From assembly GCA_008704415.1 (NCBI GenBank), contig VXIS01000049.1, positions 62,001 to 126,000 of the forward strand: a stretch of DNA of 64,000 nt, given 5' to 3'. A program made the translations under genes and the position numbers. Below are positions 52,680-62,386 of the stretch, piece after piece. Origin of the DNA: Sphaerosporella brunnea (lineage: Eukaryota; Ascomycota; Pezizomycetes; Pezizales; Pyronemataceae). The number at the start of each line of letters is the position of its first letter. Within the stretch, counting starts at the first letter, position 1. The notes under the pieces were generated by a model, which was not told the DNA's origin, made no database searches, and saw only the letters and a program-made list of their open reading frames with translations.

Positions 52680-53545
52680 AAACCATGAAGCTAATGTTGC
52701 GCGCCGTCAACATACTGGAGCACGCACAGACGAGCATCAAAAAGGAGCGCAAGGAGGCGAACAGGTTTGTTCACTACCTATTCCACATTCAGGTTGCCGC
52801 AGCCGAGTCGGAAAAAATACTGGCATGTACCCGAAGTCAACGGTGCATGGTACTCCTGCAACCAGGGCTACTTGCTAGAAGCGGTGGTTTTGCCTGTGTG
52901 GAGGATCATGCGCCGCAGATCTGGGTCTTGGTGAAGCTGAAGGTCTCTGGTACCCTCCTGCCAACAGGGCTACTTGCTGGAAGCGGTGGTTTTGCTGGTG
53001 TGCAGGGCTGGCAATAGGGCGTCCAGTCCGTCTTTACGTTAGGACTATACCGGACTGATTATTGTGGTCCTTGAAAATTCCGCCCGGTCTGGACCAGGCA
53101 TTTCTCTGCCAGGACCGGGATCCCGCAGGCGCCCAAATAGGGAATAAACATACCAGGCGACTGTTCCGACAATCAAGGGTCGTAACATGGCCCCGGCAAT
53201 CGGTACATGAAACACCGCGGCCTATCCGGCACCCATAGTCCCCCGTCAGGTACCTGGTCTTTCTGGGCTTCGGCCCGAACCGGACCGTCTGCCGAGTAGC
53301 ATGCCCCATCCTGGTCTGCTTTGTGGGGCCCCGTTTGCCCCGTGGGGCGGACGGACTATTGACGCCCCTGCTGGTGTGGAGGAACACGCACCCGACAGCT
53401 TGCCGACCAATGCCAAACCAGAGTCGATGGTACATGGTACTCCTTCAAACAGGGCTACCTGTTGGAAGCGGTGGTTTTGCTTGTGTGCAGGAACATGCGC
53501 CGGAGATCTGGGTCAAGCGCTTATTATTGTTGCCAGACTATTCGC
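52680..53545 (+). pseudogene. Unrecognised gene with repeated GYLLEAVVL segments
   Basis: Starts with a helix-rich segment (MLRAVNILEHAQTSIKKERK). Then one motif occurs three times in DNA and protein: VNGAWYSCNQGYLLEAVVL (52845), PSCQQGYLLEAVVL (52955) and VDGTWYSFKQGYLLEAVVL (53425), each followed by a V-[WC]-R and twice by MRRRSGS. The copies are about 80 bp each; the second and third are separated by a hAT-like insertion. Frames change between copies. No family known to me. Confidence 0.35.
53006..53312. mobile_element. Probable 307-bp hAT-like MITE
   Basis: Left end CAGGGCTGGCAATAGGGCGT, right end (minus strand) CAGGATGGGGCATGCTACTC. It lies between the second and third GYLLEAVVL copies. 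The left end and an internal GGTCTGGACCAGGCATTT match the element at 36465. The TIRs are only partly alike and no target duplication is clear. Confidence 0.45.
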
Positions 53546-53563
53546 CTGTGTGCGCTTGGATAT

Positions 53564-54124
53564 GTTCACTGATCCTCGGCGTACAGAGTTCACTTAAAAC
53601 TCGTTCCCGCCTGGCTCAAGAGCTCACTAGTTGCACACAAGCTTTCAGAGCAGTCGTGATACCCAGAATTCCAAGACGAACTGCTGCAGGCAATTCTCGG
53701 ACCGTGGTATCAAGATGTGGCCGGCCGACAGTCCCCAACGAAAAAGCTCTACGCCGAGCTGATATCTATGCTGAACGACCATCCTGCCGCGTACCTCAAC
53801 ACCTTTGCGGCATACAAGCCCTGTGATTTCACTCGGACTGGCCATCGCAGCAGGAGGCGCTATCTTATTCAGACTCTGGGCTTAGACCAAAGGAAACACG
53901 AGCGCGACAGGATTTTCCAGACCATCAATACCATCCGGACGAGGAAGAACAAGACTCCCTTTCCGCCCAAGCGACAGTGGTTATCTGAGTCACCCGGGAT
54001 TCTACAACTGTGGATAGAGCAGTTGAATATCGGAAAACGTCACGACAAGCGAGAAGGTCGGTACCCACACAGCTTGGGGTGGGGGTGTCAGCATCAAGCC
54101 TACATTGGCGGACCAAAGAGCTAG
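53564..54124 (+). pseudogene. Unrecognised decayed gene
   Basis: One frame from about 53564 to 54124 is broken by TGA 53657-53659. Around it: LVPAWLKSSLVAHKLSEQS, stop, YPEFQDELLQAILGPWYQDV, SPTKKLYAELISMLNDHPAA and a basic C-terminal part with RTRKNKTPFPPKRQWLSES. The composition is clearly protein-like, and the stop fits CGA to TGA. An earlier TGA near 53571 may be a further break. No domain is recognised. Confidence 0.5.
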
Positions 54125-54129
54125 GCCAC

Positions 54130-54905
54130 TGAGCCTGGCGCTCACGGGGAGGAAGGCGAAAGAGCATAAGAAGCAGCAGCCTTCAGATACCTGGTTGGGA
54201 GCGTGAAAGCCAGTTCATTACGCTGGTATTTCTTTTAGTTTTGGATTTTGTTTTCGGGTCCGTGGGGAGGGGCTGGGGAAGCCGGTGGCCGCAGTCAACG
54301 ACTGAGATAGCATCAATCAGGCTGCGGATGGCATTTGGGTCTAGATGAGTGCAGGGCCTCCCACAATCTATCAAGGTTGCATGCGCCCAATACACTTGAT
54401 TACACCCGCATCCCTGCGGATCGTTTCCAGGGGGAAACGGTGGAAACGCTGAAAACAGGAGCAGATAGTAGTGCTTACAAACAGCTCGACCAATGCCGTC
54501 GAGAGAGCGGACTGCATACACGTTCAGATCTGAGTCCTGGATCTTGTGCACCGTACCTCTCGTCACCTCCGAACCTCGTCTTGCTCTCTTATTCCTGAAC
54601 CTGTCCGTTATCCCTCTATACGCGAATACCTTGGGCCCCTTCAGTCTGTTCCGACCCTCTCCGTTACACTTCTCATGGGCATTACCAATCCGGAACCTGA
54701 GTGATGATTGCCGGAGGAATGGGGATCGAGGGGGACGAGAGAGCCCGAGAGGGGGTCAATGTCACGGTTTTTATTTTCTTCTTTTTGGTTTCTGTTAAGA
54801 CCGGCTGTAACGGATCAGGATCGCATTTGCTATTACTGTCAGTCTGTGTGTTGTGTCAAGCAGGCGGCGAATCATCCGTGTTTTGCAGTCCAATACGTTG
54901 ACTGT
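54130..54905. other. No recognisable gene
   Basis: Short frames only. CCCTCTCCGTTACAC at 54654 recurs near 2834. Confidence 0.4.
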
Positions 54906-54910
54906 CTCCG

Positions 54911-54976
54911 AAGGGGAAGGGGAAGGGGAAGGGGAAGGGGAAGGGGAAGGGGAAGGGGAAGGGGAAGGGGAAGGAG
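54911..54976 (+). repeat. Hexanucleotide microsatellite (AAGGGG)n
   Basis: About eleven uninterrupted AAGGGG units. It yields Arg-Gly or Ser-Pro repeats in translation, so the long frames across it are artefacts. A run of four G per unit could form quadruplexes. Confidence 0.95.
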
Positions 54977-55134
54977 AGGGAGCAGCGGGCTCCGGACGTG
55001 GGGGGTTGAAGAGGGGGTGAAACACAGTCTTTTCTGGGTACGTTTTGCGATTTCCTTGATTTTCATTCCTTTGGAGGAGCAGGCCCCACAGTAGGACCCC
55101 GAGCCTAGGGGTAGCGATGATTCTGTGTTTTTCC

Positions 55135-55195
55135 CTATGCCATGGCCGCAAGCTGCCGAATGCAATATGATTAAAACAAAAAAATCTCCGCATCT
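55135..55195 (+). repeat. Dispersed repeat module (copy F)
   Basis: CTATGCCATGGCCGCAAGCTG, then CCGAATGCAATATGATTAAAACAAAAA; nearly the same as copy C. Confidence 0.75.
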
Positions 55196-55554
55196 TCCTA
55201 CTCAAAAATCGTCTCTGCATGCTTCTCAAACCACTTTCTTGTCATCTCAAGTTCCTTCTCTCAACCTGCGCTGTATTTCCCAGCCAGACGACTCTGTTAG
55301 AGAACTCTCCGATGGTGAATATCCAGTGCCACGAACTGATACAGACCGGAAACGGAATACGACGCACGGCAACAGCGTTTTGCAAAAACGTCCGCGTTGG
55401 ATGGTTCCTTCAAGGTGCTGGAGCAGTAGCCGGTACTCAAAAGGGATAGGTTGGATCAAGTCAAGGTGGTGGCGCGGAAGGTGGTGGAGAAGGCGGCGGT
55501 TGGAAATCAGCGTTGCGTTGCCAGTGAAAGGTGCAGTCTCGTCTGGTACGTACA

Positions 55555-56320
55555 CTACACGCCGCGCAAATCCAAGATACGGACTTTGTCAGCGGGCGCT
55601 ACGGCACTTCCATCTGAAAAAGCCCGTCTCCTAATAGCTTCAAGGGAAAAAAAGGTAGTCCGTCGCCGCCTATCCAAGCCTTGCAACGCTCTGCCGCAGG
55701 CCGCTTTCGTAATGTCGTCGGCAAGGTTGTCGCTGCTAATCGGCATCGTGTAGTCGATCGAGCGCTCGATATCGCTTCGTAGATATCGTAGCCGTAGCGC
55801 TTCACGAGTCGCATCAGGATATCGATACCTTATTCGTCTGGAATACGTATCCTCCTATGGATTTCCTGCTTCCGGTGTTTCCTGCCCAGTCGGAGTCCGT
55901 GAATCCTATAAGGCTCGTGTCCGAATGCCGGTCGACGCTCGCGTCTGGATCCTGGGTGACGAAATGCAATCCGTATTGCGATGTCCGGTTAAGGTATCGC
56001 AAAGCGCGCAGAGCTTCGGAGCTTGCTTGAGACCGTAGAGAGCTTTTCTTAGTCGTACGATGGAGCCTGACGACGACGAGCTTGATAGCGACGGATCGAC
56101 TTCTACTATGGCTTTCGGTAAGGTCATATGGACGTTTTCGTTGTCGATCGCCAATAGCATGCCGAGAGTTGAGAGCTTCGAAACGGGAGCGTAGGTTTCG
56201 TTGAAGTCGATGCCTTAATCCCACTATCGCCGGTGACGTACTCTGGTAACCGTAGGTGAACTGTGAGCAACTCGATTTCAGCTTTTGAGAATATAAATAC
56301 GCAGTTATACTCTGTCAACC
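55555..56320 (-). pseudogene. Ty1/copia polyprotein remnant (RT and RNase H ends)
   Basis: Pieces in order on the minus strand: GIKAST and then NETYAPVSKLST-like and LLAIDNENVHMTLPKAIV (56160 on), RLRKALYGLKQAPKL (reverse transcriptase palm end, about 56050); after a deletion and shift, ALRYLNRTSQYGLHF, LIGFTDSDWAGNTGSRKSIG, GYVFQ (RNase H, about 55980-55830); after another break, MPISSDNLADDITKAACGRA (55746). The order matches copia Pol. At least two internal deletions or frameshifts. It may come from the same family as the integrase fragment at 45.2-45.9 kb. Confidence 0.85.
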
Positions 56321-56329
56321 CTTACTCTC

Positions 56330-57165
56330 CTCTTTTGACTCTCCCCTTTGTTACTCTTGTCTTTTGATGGCGGTGTACCTGAAATAGGTTTTCCAGTTCT
56401 CGCTGGGTGGCACATCAAGGTTGATTCTGCCGGTGCTTGGAGCACATCCCCGTTTGTTTTGATTACCCAACAGAATTTTTCTCACTCGCTGTGCATGCCG
56501 GTCAATTATTTCACGCTTTCTTTCAAGGAGGAGTCGTTGTCGCAGGGTCATTTTGCTGAAGAGGATGTGGTTGACGACGTGTTGTGTGGCGGACGGGCGC
56601 CGGACGCTCTCACCAGTCATTTGCATCTGGAAACTCGGTCTAGCTGGCCAAGACTGCTGGTCACAGCCTGATTTTTGGATCTGGAGTCAAATCGCAAAGT
56701 CTTTATTATCGTCGCGAAAGCTCCTCCACGGCTCGGCTCCAAAATCCAACAGTCGGAAACTCAGGGTTGAGCCACCGGGTTGAGCCTCCGGAAAAAGCCA
56801 CCGGAAAACGCCACACCACTGCTCTATCTATCTATCCATCTTTGCGTAGTATTTAATAGGGCTCCTGAGAGTCGCTGATAGGCCTTCCTCGCATTTGCTG
56901 GCGAGATGATAGTGTTGCAGGAACGTACGGGTCTCAAGGCCGAGAAACCGGAACAGGATAGACAGACCACAATCCCCGTAAGCAGCGGGTGGTTCGCAAG
57001 TGAAGGTGGATAAACAAAACCTGCGCCTGCAATCAGTTCAGTGCTTGAAGTAAACCAACAGCGGCTACGTACAAAGCGGTACCGAAATGCGCGAACATAC
57101 TGCTTAATTAACGCCGAAACTGGAGAGCACCCCTGTCTGACCCGAAGCTTCCCGGAATGAGGCCT
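56330..57165. other. No recognisable gene; dispersed repeats
   Basis: Holds the repeat copies shared with 51.3 kb (56680-56725) and 13.6 kb (56775-56825). A minus-strand frame (57243-56824) overlaps the 3' end of the next gene and is probably chance. Confidence 0.4.
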
Positions 57166-57172
57166 GAGCCCA

Positions 57173-57766
57173 TCACGCGTTCCGCCCCGGCTGGGTCTCT
57201 CGCACGAGGAGACACAGTATGATAGGTCCCACAGAGGATGCACCCCTCACGCGGGCACCATGTTGCTTCAACAGTTTGCCCATCTCCAATAATTCCGTGC
57301 TTGCGTCCATTTGGCATTCCGCGGTGCTTGCCCCGGCCTCCAGCAACAGCTTCACCATGCTGAGACCGTGCAGGCATATCGCTTCAAAGAGCATCTTGCT
57401 GTGCAGGCATATCGCTTCAAAGAGCATCTTGCTCTTGAACTTGTACCAGCTTTCTTCGAATGCTAGGTATTCAATTTCGGGCTCGATGTCGAGGACCCCG
57501 TTGGCAAGCAGTCGGTGCACAGCGCCCATGTTTTGTGTCGTTATCAGCGCGTGGCGTTGGCGGGTCCGAACGCGTAGTTTGTAAAGAAGGTCGTAAAAAA
57601 TAGCGTAAAACTGACTATTCACACGCAGCAACCTGTAGACGTGCACTGACTGCGTGATGTAAGACCCGATCTCGAGCAGCAATCCTGTGGGCAAGGCACC
57701 GAGCACCGGCCGTGGCGGTGGAAGGTGTGGTGGTAGAACTGGGCCTTGATGCGCAACAGCGTTCAA
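57173..57766 (-). CDS. F-box/ankyrin-repeat protein
   Basis: 197 codons, intact. An F-box at residues 25-64 (LPTGLLLEIGSYITQSVHVY and following LLRVNSQFYAIFYDLL) is followed by weak ankyrin repeats (MGAVHRLLANGVLDIE; LSMVKLLLEAGAST; EMGKLLKQHGARVRG). A 33-bp direct duplication gives KMLFEAICLHS twice (residues 113-134, DNA about 57366-57432), which inserts 11 residues into an ankyrin repeat. Family role: substrate adaptor of an SCF ubiquitin ligase (family knowledge). Shorter than usual and with few repeats; it may be a young truncated paralogue of the type at 16-17 kb. Confidence 0.7.
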   Translation of the reverse strand: MNAVAHQGPVLPPHLPPPRPVLGALPTGLLLEIGSYITQSVHVYRLLRVNSQFYAIFYDLLYKLRVRTRQRHALITTQNMGAVHRLLANGVLDIEPEIEYLAFEESWYKFKSKMLFEAICLHSKMLFEAICLHGLSMVKLLLEAGASTAECQMDASTELLEMGKLLKQHGARVRGASSVGPIILCLLVRETQPGRNA

Positions 57767-57779
57767 GGTTTTCTGGTTG

Positions 57780-58250
57780 CGAAGGCTCTATTCATGACTG
57801 GTTATGACTGATGTACCGACAGATTGATGGGTCTGCGCGACGCTTACCTGCATTGTCGGATATATCTCCGATCAAGTTGACAGTGCGGAGTGGGACTTTG
57901 GAATTGCTGGTGAGTCGGCAATTTCCTTGGTGCCGATAAGGGAGGGACCGCCGAGCGCACCAAGTGATCAAAACCCCGGCATTTGAGGATAGATATCAAA
58001 GCGGTGCTTGTTGGGGAGAGTAATTGTAGATTGTTCTGGCCAATGCTGACCTCTTCTTGCGGTCCTTGTGCCGGTCTATTGGCAGCCCTGATCAGCCCAG
58101 TGTTGCTTCACTATATATCACTCTGTACCACTTGCTTGCTTGCACACAGGAAGATGCGTGACGCCTTGAAATTGCAAGCTCATCAAAAGAGATGAAATAC
58201 CCCTTGTGTCTAGGTCAGCTTGCAGGTTCACGTGAACAACATCCGCGCCG
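57780..58250. other. No recognisable gene
   Basis: Short frames only; ends at the TIR element. Confidence 0.45.
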
Positions 58251-58252
58251 GT

Positions 58253-58896
58253 GATATATGGTGCTGTGCGCTTTAAACCTGGACCTGCGCTAGTTTGGCA
58301 TTACCCGGAGTTGACGTCACGTGTAGCTACAAGACACTCAATAAAAAACTGATAATTGAACTACCAATTTTCATCTCAAATTCTCAAAACCCCGTCGTTC
58401 ACTCTCCGGTGGCTTGGAGTTTTTTAATTATAAAATTCGCTTTAGATCTTCGCAGGCTGAAAGCATAATTAGCTTGAGCGGTCCGGGGCAGTGCCTCACC
58501 TTCTTTCAAAATAACTGTCTTTATTTTGTCAAGCCTTTCGTCAATGCCCTTTCGGTGACGGGCAGACTGCGGCCAGTTGGAACGCACAATTTCAACCTCC
58601 TCTCTTGAAATCTCCGGTGGCAGGGGCATGCGCAAAAACACCTTCTTGGCCTTTTCCCCATCTTCCGCAGTTTCCTTTATCTGGAACCCAACTATCTTGC
58701 CACTGTCGAGGATAGTAATTTTGGCCATTGCTGATGCGATTGGCTGGTGTTGGTGTCAGTCAGTGTCGGCGTCAGCGTCGGTGTCGTATCACTAGAAAAG
58801 ATTAACCCCACTCGCTTGGTGCTCGCTTAGTGAGATTACTCCGGGTAATGCCAAACTAGCGAAGGTCCAGGTTTAAAGCGCACAGCACCATATATC
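58253..58896. mobile_element. 644-bp element with near-perfect 58-bp TIRs
   Basis: The left TIR 58253-58310 begins GATATATGGTGCTGTGCGCT and ends GGCATTACCCGGAG. The right TIR 58839-58896 is its reverse complement with one mismatch in 58 (GACCTGCGC against GACCTTCGC). The flanks differ (CCGGT and CGTTG), so the target duplication may be the palindromic ATATAT or TA at the very ends. TIR identity this high in such a decayed region implies recent insertion. It carries one intact small gene (next entry) and no transposase. Confidence 0.9.
58399..58728 (-). CDS. 109-residue protein carried by the TIR element, unrecognised
   Basis: Intact frame MAKITILDSGKIVGFQIK to KKLQATGE, filling half of the element between its TIRs. 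The sequence is a soluble, charged, mostly helical-looking protein: a strand-rich start (ITILDSGKIVGFQI), an acidic KETAEDGEKAKK stretch, PLPPEISREEVEIV, then a basic C-terminal half (ERLDKIKTVILKEGE; SLRRSKANFIIKKL). No DDE triad, zinc finger or HTH is visible, so it does not look like a transposase piece. It could be captured cargo or an element-encoded accessory protein. Function unknown. Confidence 0.6.
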   Translation of the reverse strand: MAKITILDSGKIVGFQIKETAEDGEKAKKVFLRMPLPPEISREEVEIVRSNWPQSARHRKGIDERLDKIKTVILKEGEALPRTAQANYAFSLRRSKANFIIKKLQATGE

Positions 58897-58961
58897 CGTT
58901 GTCATCGGCCAGCTTAATTTCATGTTTCCATTTCATGATTGCTGTAAAATGCGTATATATC

Positions 58962-59015
58962 AGGCCCGGTGAACACCCGGGGCCTGGCGCGCCCGCCGGG
59001 CCCGCCAGGCACATG
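58962..59015 (-). repeat. GC-rich palindromic transposon end
   Basis: CAGGCCCGGTGAACACCCGG followed by GCCTGGCGCGCCCGCCGGGC. The palindrome is shared with about 7781. It adjoins the 3' side of the hAT pseudogene and may be its terminal region. Confidence 0.5.
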
Positions 59016-59079
59016 TGCTATCTTTGCTTACCCTGACTGCAAGAAAAATAAAACGAAAGCGAGATACAGATCCAACGAC

Positions 59080-59829
59080 AGTGGCAATATTTTCAGCCGT
59101 ATGTGAGCCTCGTAGGCGTTTCAACGCCAGCGCCTCATTCTGTACCTCCCAGTTATTGTCAATCCAATGACTAGTGACTCCCTAATAGGGAATCTGATTG
59201 CCAGAGGTCCATGCATCCATTGTGAGGCTTAAATATCCATTGTTTTGTCCTTCTGAACCGACTTGGATTTGGATCCCTTCCAGCAGCTTTTCTTGGTACT
59301 TATTTTTAATTTCAATCGTATCCCTCCGTACTAATTCTCAACCAATAAGAGGAGCATTTCCGTTGAGATGGAAAATAAGACTGTGAAAGGATGGATATTC
59401 CACAATTCGAAGAGCTGAGCTGGATTCAACGATGAATTCTGCTAGCAGCTGCCGATACTTGCTGAAAACCGCTCTCCTACCGAAACCTGCTTGGGTGGCA
59501 TTTGTCCAGGTTGTACGGCTACGGGCTGCGGGGCCTCCACCGGTATCTCTAGCGAGTCGGTTGCAGAGTTCCTCCATCATCTTCTTTCCGGACGCTTCGT
59601 TGGAGGGAATTTTGCGGTGTTTTGTCTCAATGTGTAGCTTAAAACCGGTGGTGGTTGGATAGCTGGAGTGATATGGACCCCACGTCTTCTGGCAATGGCA
59701 GCAGTGAACCAGTTCCATAGGCGTCTTATTATCCGCACTTGCTCCCGCCTTCTTTTTGTGTCGCTTAGGCGCTGGCTGTTGTTCTGTATCAACCTCCGTT
59801 GCGGGGTCTGCCTGTGATGCTGAGAGCTC
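59080..59829 (-). pseudogene. hAT transposase, N-terminal half (BED finger)
   Basis: One frame from 59829 to about 59080 is broken by TGA 59340-59338 and TAG 59184-59182. The order is a basic linker (PKRHKKKAGASADNK), a BED-type zinc finger (MELVHCCHCQKTWG with FKLHIETKHRK), then hAT core sequence (ISLTTDAWTS-like YLSLTMDAWTSGNQIPY, then HWIDNNWEVQNEALALKRL, GSHTAENIATV). The catalytic C-terminal half is missing; past 59080 the sequence turns into the GC-rich end. A TAG directly precedes the frame, so the true start, perhaps behind an intron, is unknown. Confidence 0.85.
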
Positions 59830-60249
59830 CTATGTTGGGGTCTTTTTTGTGCGCTGTCTGTGAGCGGTCCCTGCAACCTCCTCACGTAATATTATCCTAC
59901 GGGTGTAGAGAAAACCGGTATATGGTGAGGTTGCCTGTCCACTGGGCGTCCGGGCCCCAGCGGCAGTATGCAATGTATCTGGAGCCATTAGAGTCAGGTC
60001 AACAGCGGTGAAAACAGCTCCTTACCCCAACGTCCACGGAGCTCTTTGTGGAATGCTCGGATCGCATCTTCTTCCCTGCGCTGGCTGTTGGTCTCTGACA
60101 TTCGTGAGATTGTCCGTGCGAAGTTGGGGTTTTGGAGTTGGGAGGGGGAGCGGGGTGGTTGTGGGAGCGGCGGGGGGAACGGGGTGGTTGTAGGAGGGGG
60201 AGTCAACTTGAGCGAAACCTCGTGCTATCTAGAAAGCTTGAATGACTAG

Positions 60250-60390
60250 AATCCGACTCGAGCTCAAAATTTTTTCAATCGAGCGTACTCGAGCGCAAAA
60301 ATACATAGACTCGAGCGGGCTCGTGCTCGCGGCTCGAGCGTTTTGCTCGAGCCGGCTCCGCTCGTGCGCAACTCTAAATCGAGCTGGTTA
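60250..60390. repeat. CTCGAG-rich hAT-like subterminal region
   Basis: Minus strand from about 60380: AGAGTTGCGCACGAGCGGAG, then repeated GGCTCGAGC and GCTCGAG motifs. Resembles 14285-14447. It lies upstream of the hAT pseudogene and may be that element's 5' end. Confidence 0.45.
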
Positions 60391-60581
60391 CAGAGGAACG
60401 ACGATTTGACGGTCACAAGTGGGCGCCGGAATAGTGATTAACAGTCCAGGTAGCCGGGACTGAGGGGAATGCTGATTCCGGGGTTGGAGAACCATTGTCC
60501 ACTCCGAATGGGAAGCCGGTTGGTCAAGAGAGGAAGCTGTCATGATCGCCCACAGCGCGCCGGCTCCACTGCGCTTTATTT

Positions 60582-60893
60582 TCAGTTCTTCTCAATTGAC
60601 AACCGCCACTCTCGAGGGTCCTGAGCGTGTGGCCCATTGTTGCTATATACAGCGTACTTTCGCGGCAGTTTTCTTACCTGAATAGGCTGAGACAAAGGTT
60701 TGCTGTTAAGGAGTTCATCAACAAGCCGCATGCGAAATTCTAGATGGCTCATTAACTGTTGTCTGTATGTACCAGCCTCTTGTTTCGCTACTAGATACAA
60801 GATGTGTGCATTGATAATGATCACATCAAGTAGCGAAAAGAATAGACAGAGCCAATTTCTTCGTGTTTGAGGTGACTGGACAGATGCGCTCAT
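60582..60893 (-). pseudogene. piggyBac-like transposase C-terminal fragment
   Basis: RRNWLCLFFSLLDVIIINAH, ILYLVAKQEAG and LEFRMRLVDELL follow the C-terminal part of the piggyBac transposase domain (PF13843: W-W-x-x-LFxxLLDxxxxNAxILY...FR). The DDD catalytic region is missing. It follows the copy-1 small gene on the same strand. The call rests on the one motif. Confidence 0.6.
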
Positions 60894-60916
60894 CCTTGAT
60901 CACCAATCATCGTTCA

Positions 60917-61633
60917 TCAGCCATTACTCTGCTTGTTTCCTGCTCCACCCTTTGTTTGCCTGCTTTTGCCCCGTTGCCATTCCCTTAATTTCCGCTGCAC
61001 CTCTCTGTGCTCTCCACAAGACAAGAAGAAAAAAGATGAGAGTGGCCTAAGAGGCCGATCCACGAAATGTGAACGTAATTCCTGAACCGGTGTCATTGGG
61101 TTTCCAGGCGATCTCCATGCCTGTATAATTGGAACAGTCGATGAAAATGGACCCAGGCTTATGAACAGCAAAAACCGAGGCTGGTCCCGCGGTGACTGCG
61201 GCCGGCTTTGTTTCCTGCTGATTCGCCTTCTGCTGATTATGTCAGAGCGAATGCTGTTGGTTGTTGGGGTCTGGGGGTTCACCTTGTGCTGGGCCTCGCG
61301 CTGGGCCTTGCGCCAGGCCGTGCGCTTGGCCTTGAACAAGGCCTTGCGCTTGGCTTTCTCGACATCAGACGCAGCAATGGTGGGCGGGGACGGAACTATT
61401 GTGTAGTGGTCAGCTAAGGCTCGGTAGAGTGGAAGAGGTAGTTAGATACCATCGGTTTCAGTGTTTTCAGCGTCAACAGCGGTAGTCTCGGCAGACGCGT
61501 CAACAGCTGGAGCGCGTCCCTGAATTGATCTGGATTCGGCCATCGAGCTGGGTTCCGCCATTGAGCTGGATTCGGCCATTGAGCTGGATTCGGCCATTGA
61601 GCCGGATTCGGTCATTGAGCCGGATTCGGCCAT
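60917..61633 (-). CDS. Small two-exon gene family, copy 1
   Basis: Exon 1 61633-61450, intron 61449-61396 (54 bp; GTATCT and CAATAG ends), exon 2 61395-60917; 220 residues. Exon 1 encodes MAESSS-type hexapeptide repeats and an acidic end (DASAETTAVDAENTETDG). Exon 2 starts VPSPPTIAASDVEKAKRKAL, a Lys/Arg/Ala-rich helix, then VNPQTPTTNSIRSDI. The intron has the same length, phase and near-identical sequence in copies 2 and 3, so the splice prediction is well supported. A longer C-terminus than copy 2 (to NKQSNG). Basic and low in complexity; no known family, possibly nucleic-acid binding. Confidence 0.6.
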
Positions 61634-61645
61634 ATAATTGGAACA
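61540..61645 (-). repeat. 18-bp coding minisatellite (MAESSS)
   Basis: About six units of ATGGCCGAATCCAGCTCA type; copy 2 has two to three at 62025-62064. The expansion sits at the N-terminus of copy 1, and every unit carries an ATG in frame, so the true start is ambiguous. Confidence 0.85.
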
Positions 61646-62064
61646 GTCGACGAAAATGGACCCAGGCTTTTGAACAGCCGACACCGAGGCTGGTCCCGTG
61701 GTGACCGTGGCCGGCTTCTTTTCCTGCTGCCTAGCCTTCTGTTGACGATGTCAGAACGAATGCTGTTGGTTGTCGGGGTCTGGGGGTTCACCTTGCGCTG
61801 AAGTTTGCGCTTTGCCTTACGCTTTGCGTTGCGCTTGGCTTTCTCGACACCAGACGCAGCAATGGTGGGCGGTGACGGAACTATTGGGTAGTTGTCAGCC
61901 AAGGCTCGGTAGAGTGGAAGAGGTAGTTAGATACCATCGGTTTCAGTGTTTTCAGCGTCAACAGCGGTAGTCTCGGCAGACGCGTCAACAGCTGGAGCGC
62001 GTCCCTCAATTGATCTGGATTCGGCCATCGAGCTGGATTCGGCCATTGAGCTGGATTCGGCCAT
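61612..62064 (-). CDS. Small two-exon gene family, copy 2
   Basis: Exon 1 62064-61935, intron 61934-61881 (54 bp), exon 2 61880-61612; 132 residues. Nearly the same as copy 1 up to LGPFSSTVPII, then it runs into the start region of copy 1: the tandem duplication junction is near 61636, and its last codons overlap copy 1's first. The upstream leader (CAACAACCTCGTCTTCTTTC) and an ACCATGG start resemble copy 3's. The Lys/Arg helix here reads KAKRNAKRKAKRKLQRK. Confidence 0.65.
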
Positions 62065-62286
62065 GGTAAAAGAAGATGGAAAGAAAGAAGACGAGGTTGT
62101 TGATGTTATAGATGAAGAGATGTTGCTGAGTTTACGCGGTGTGTGTCAAGAGCGTGTGTCGCAGTGTTGATTGCGAGGTAGGGAGCGTAGCGCTTGGTTC
62201 TGCCCTTTAAGAGGCACAACCAAGCGGCTAAATTACCTCTAACCCTAGGGTATCTCTACAGACTCTACTTCATACTCGGATCTCTA

Positions 62287-62386
62287 TAGAGTAATTGAGC
62301 ATTCCACCGCCTGCCAACGAATTGATACTCACGGTGATCCGAAGTGAATCGGTCGTTGGAAGGCAGTGCAACGCTTTATTACTCTA
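62287..62386. mobile_element. 100-bp foldback MITE
   Basis: Left end TAGAGTAATTGAGCATTCCA, right end (minus strand) TAGAGTAATAAAGCGTTGCA; pairing continues through CTGCCAACGA and TCGTTGGAAGGCAG, so nearly the whole element is one hairpin. The right palindrome arm reads CTCTATCCCCC without it, an empty site within the same window. CTCTA flanks both sides, either as a 5-bp target duplication or as part of the ends. Confidence 0.85.

Noticed and set aside
54795..55229. 144-codon minus-strand frame with Ser-Pro repeats
   Set aside because: Produced by the AAGGGG microsatellite.
55125..55634. 169-codon plus-strand frame
   Set aside because: Begins in a dispersed repeat module and is largely opposite the copia remnant; no domain.
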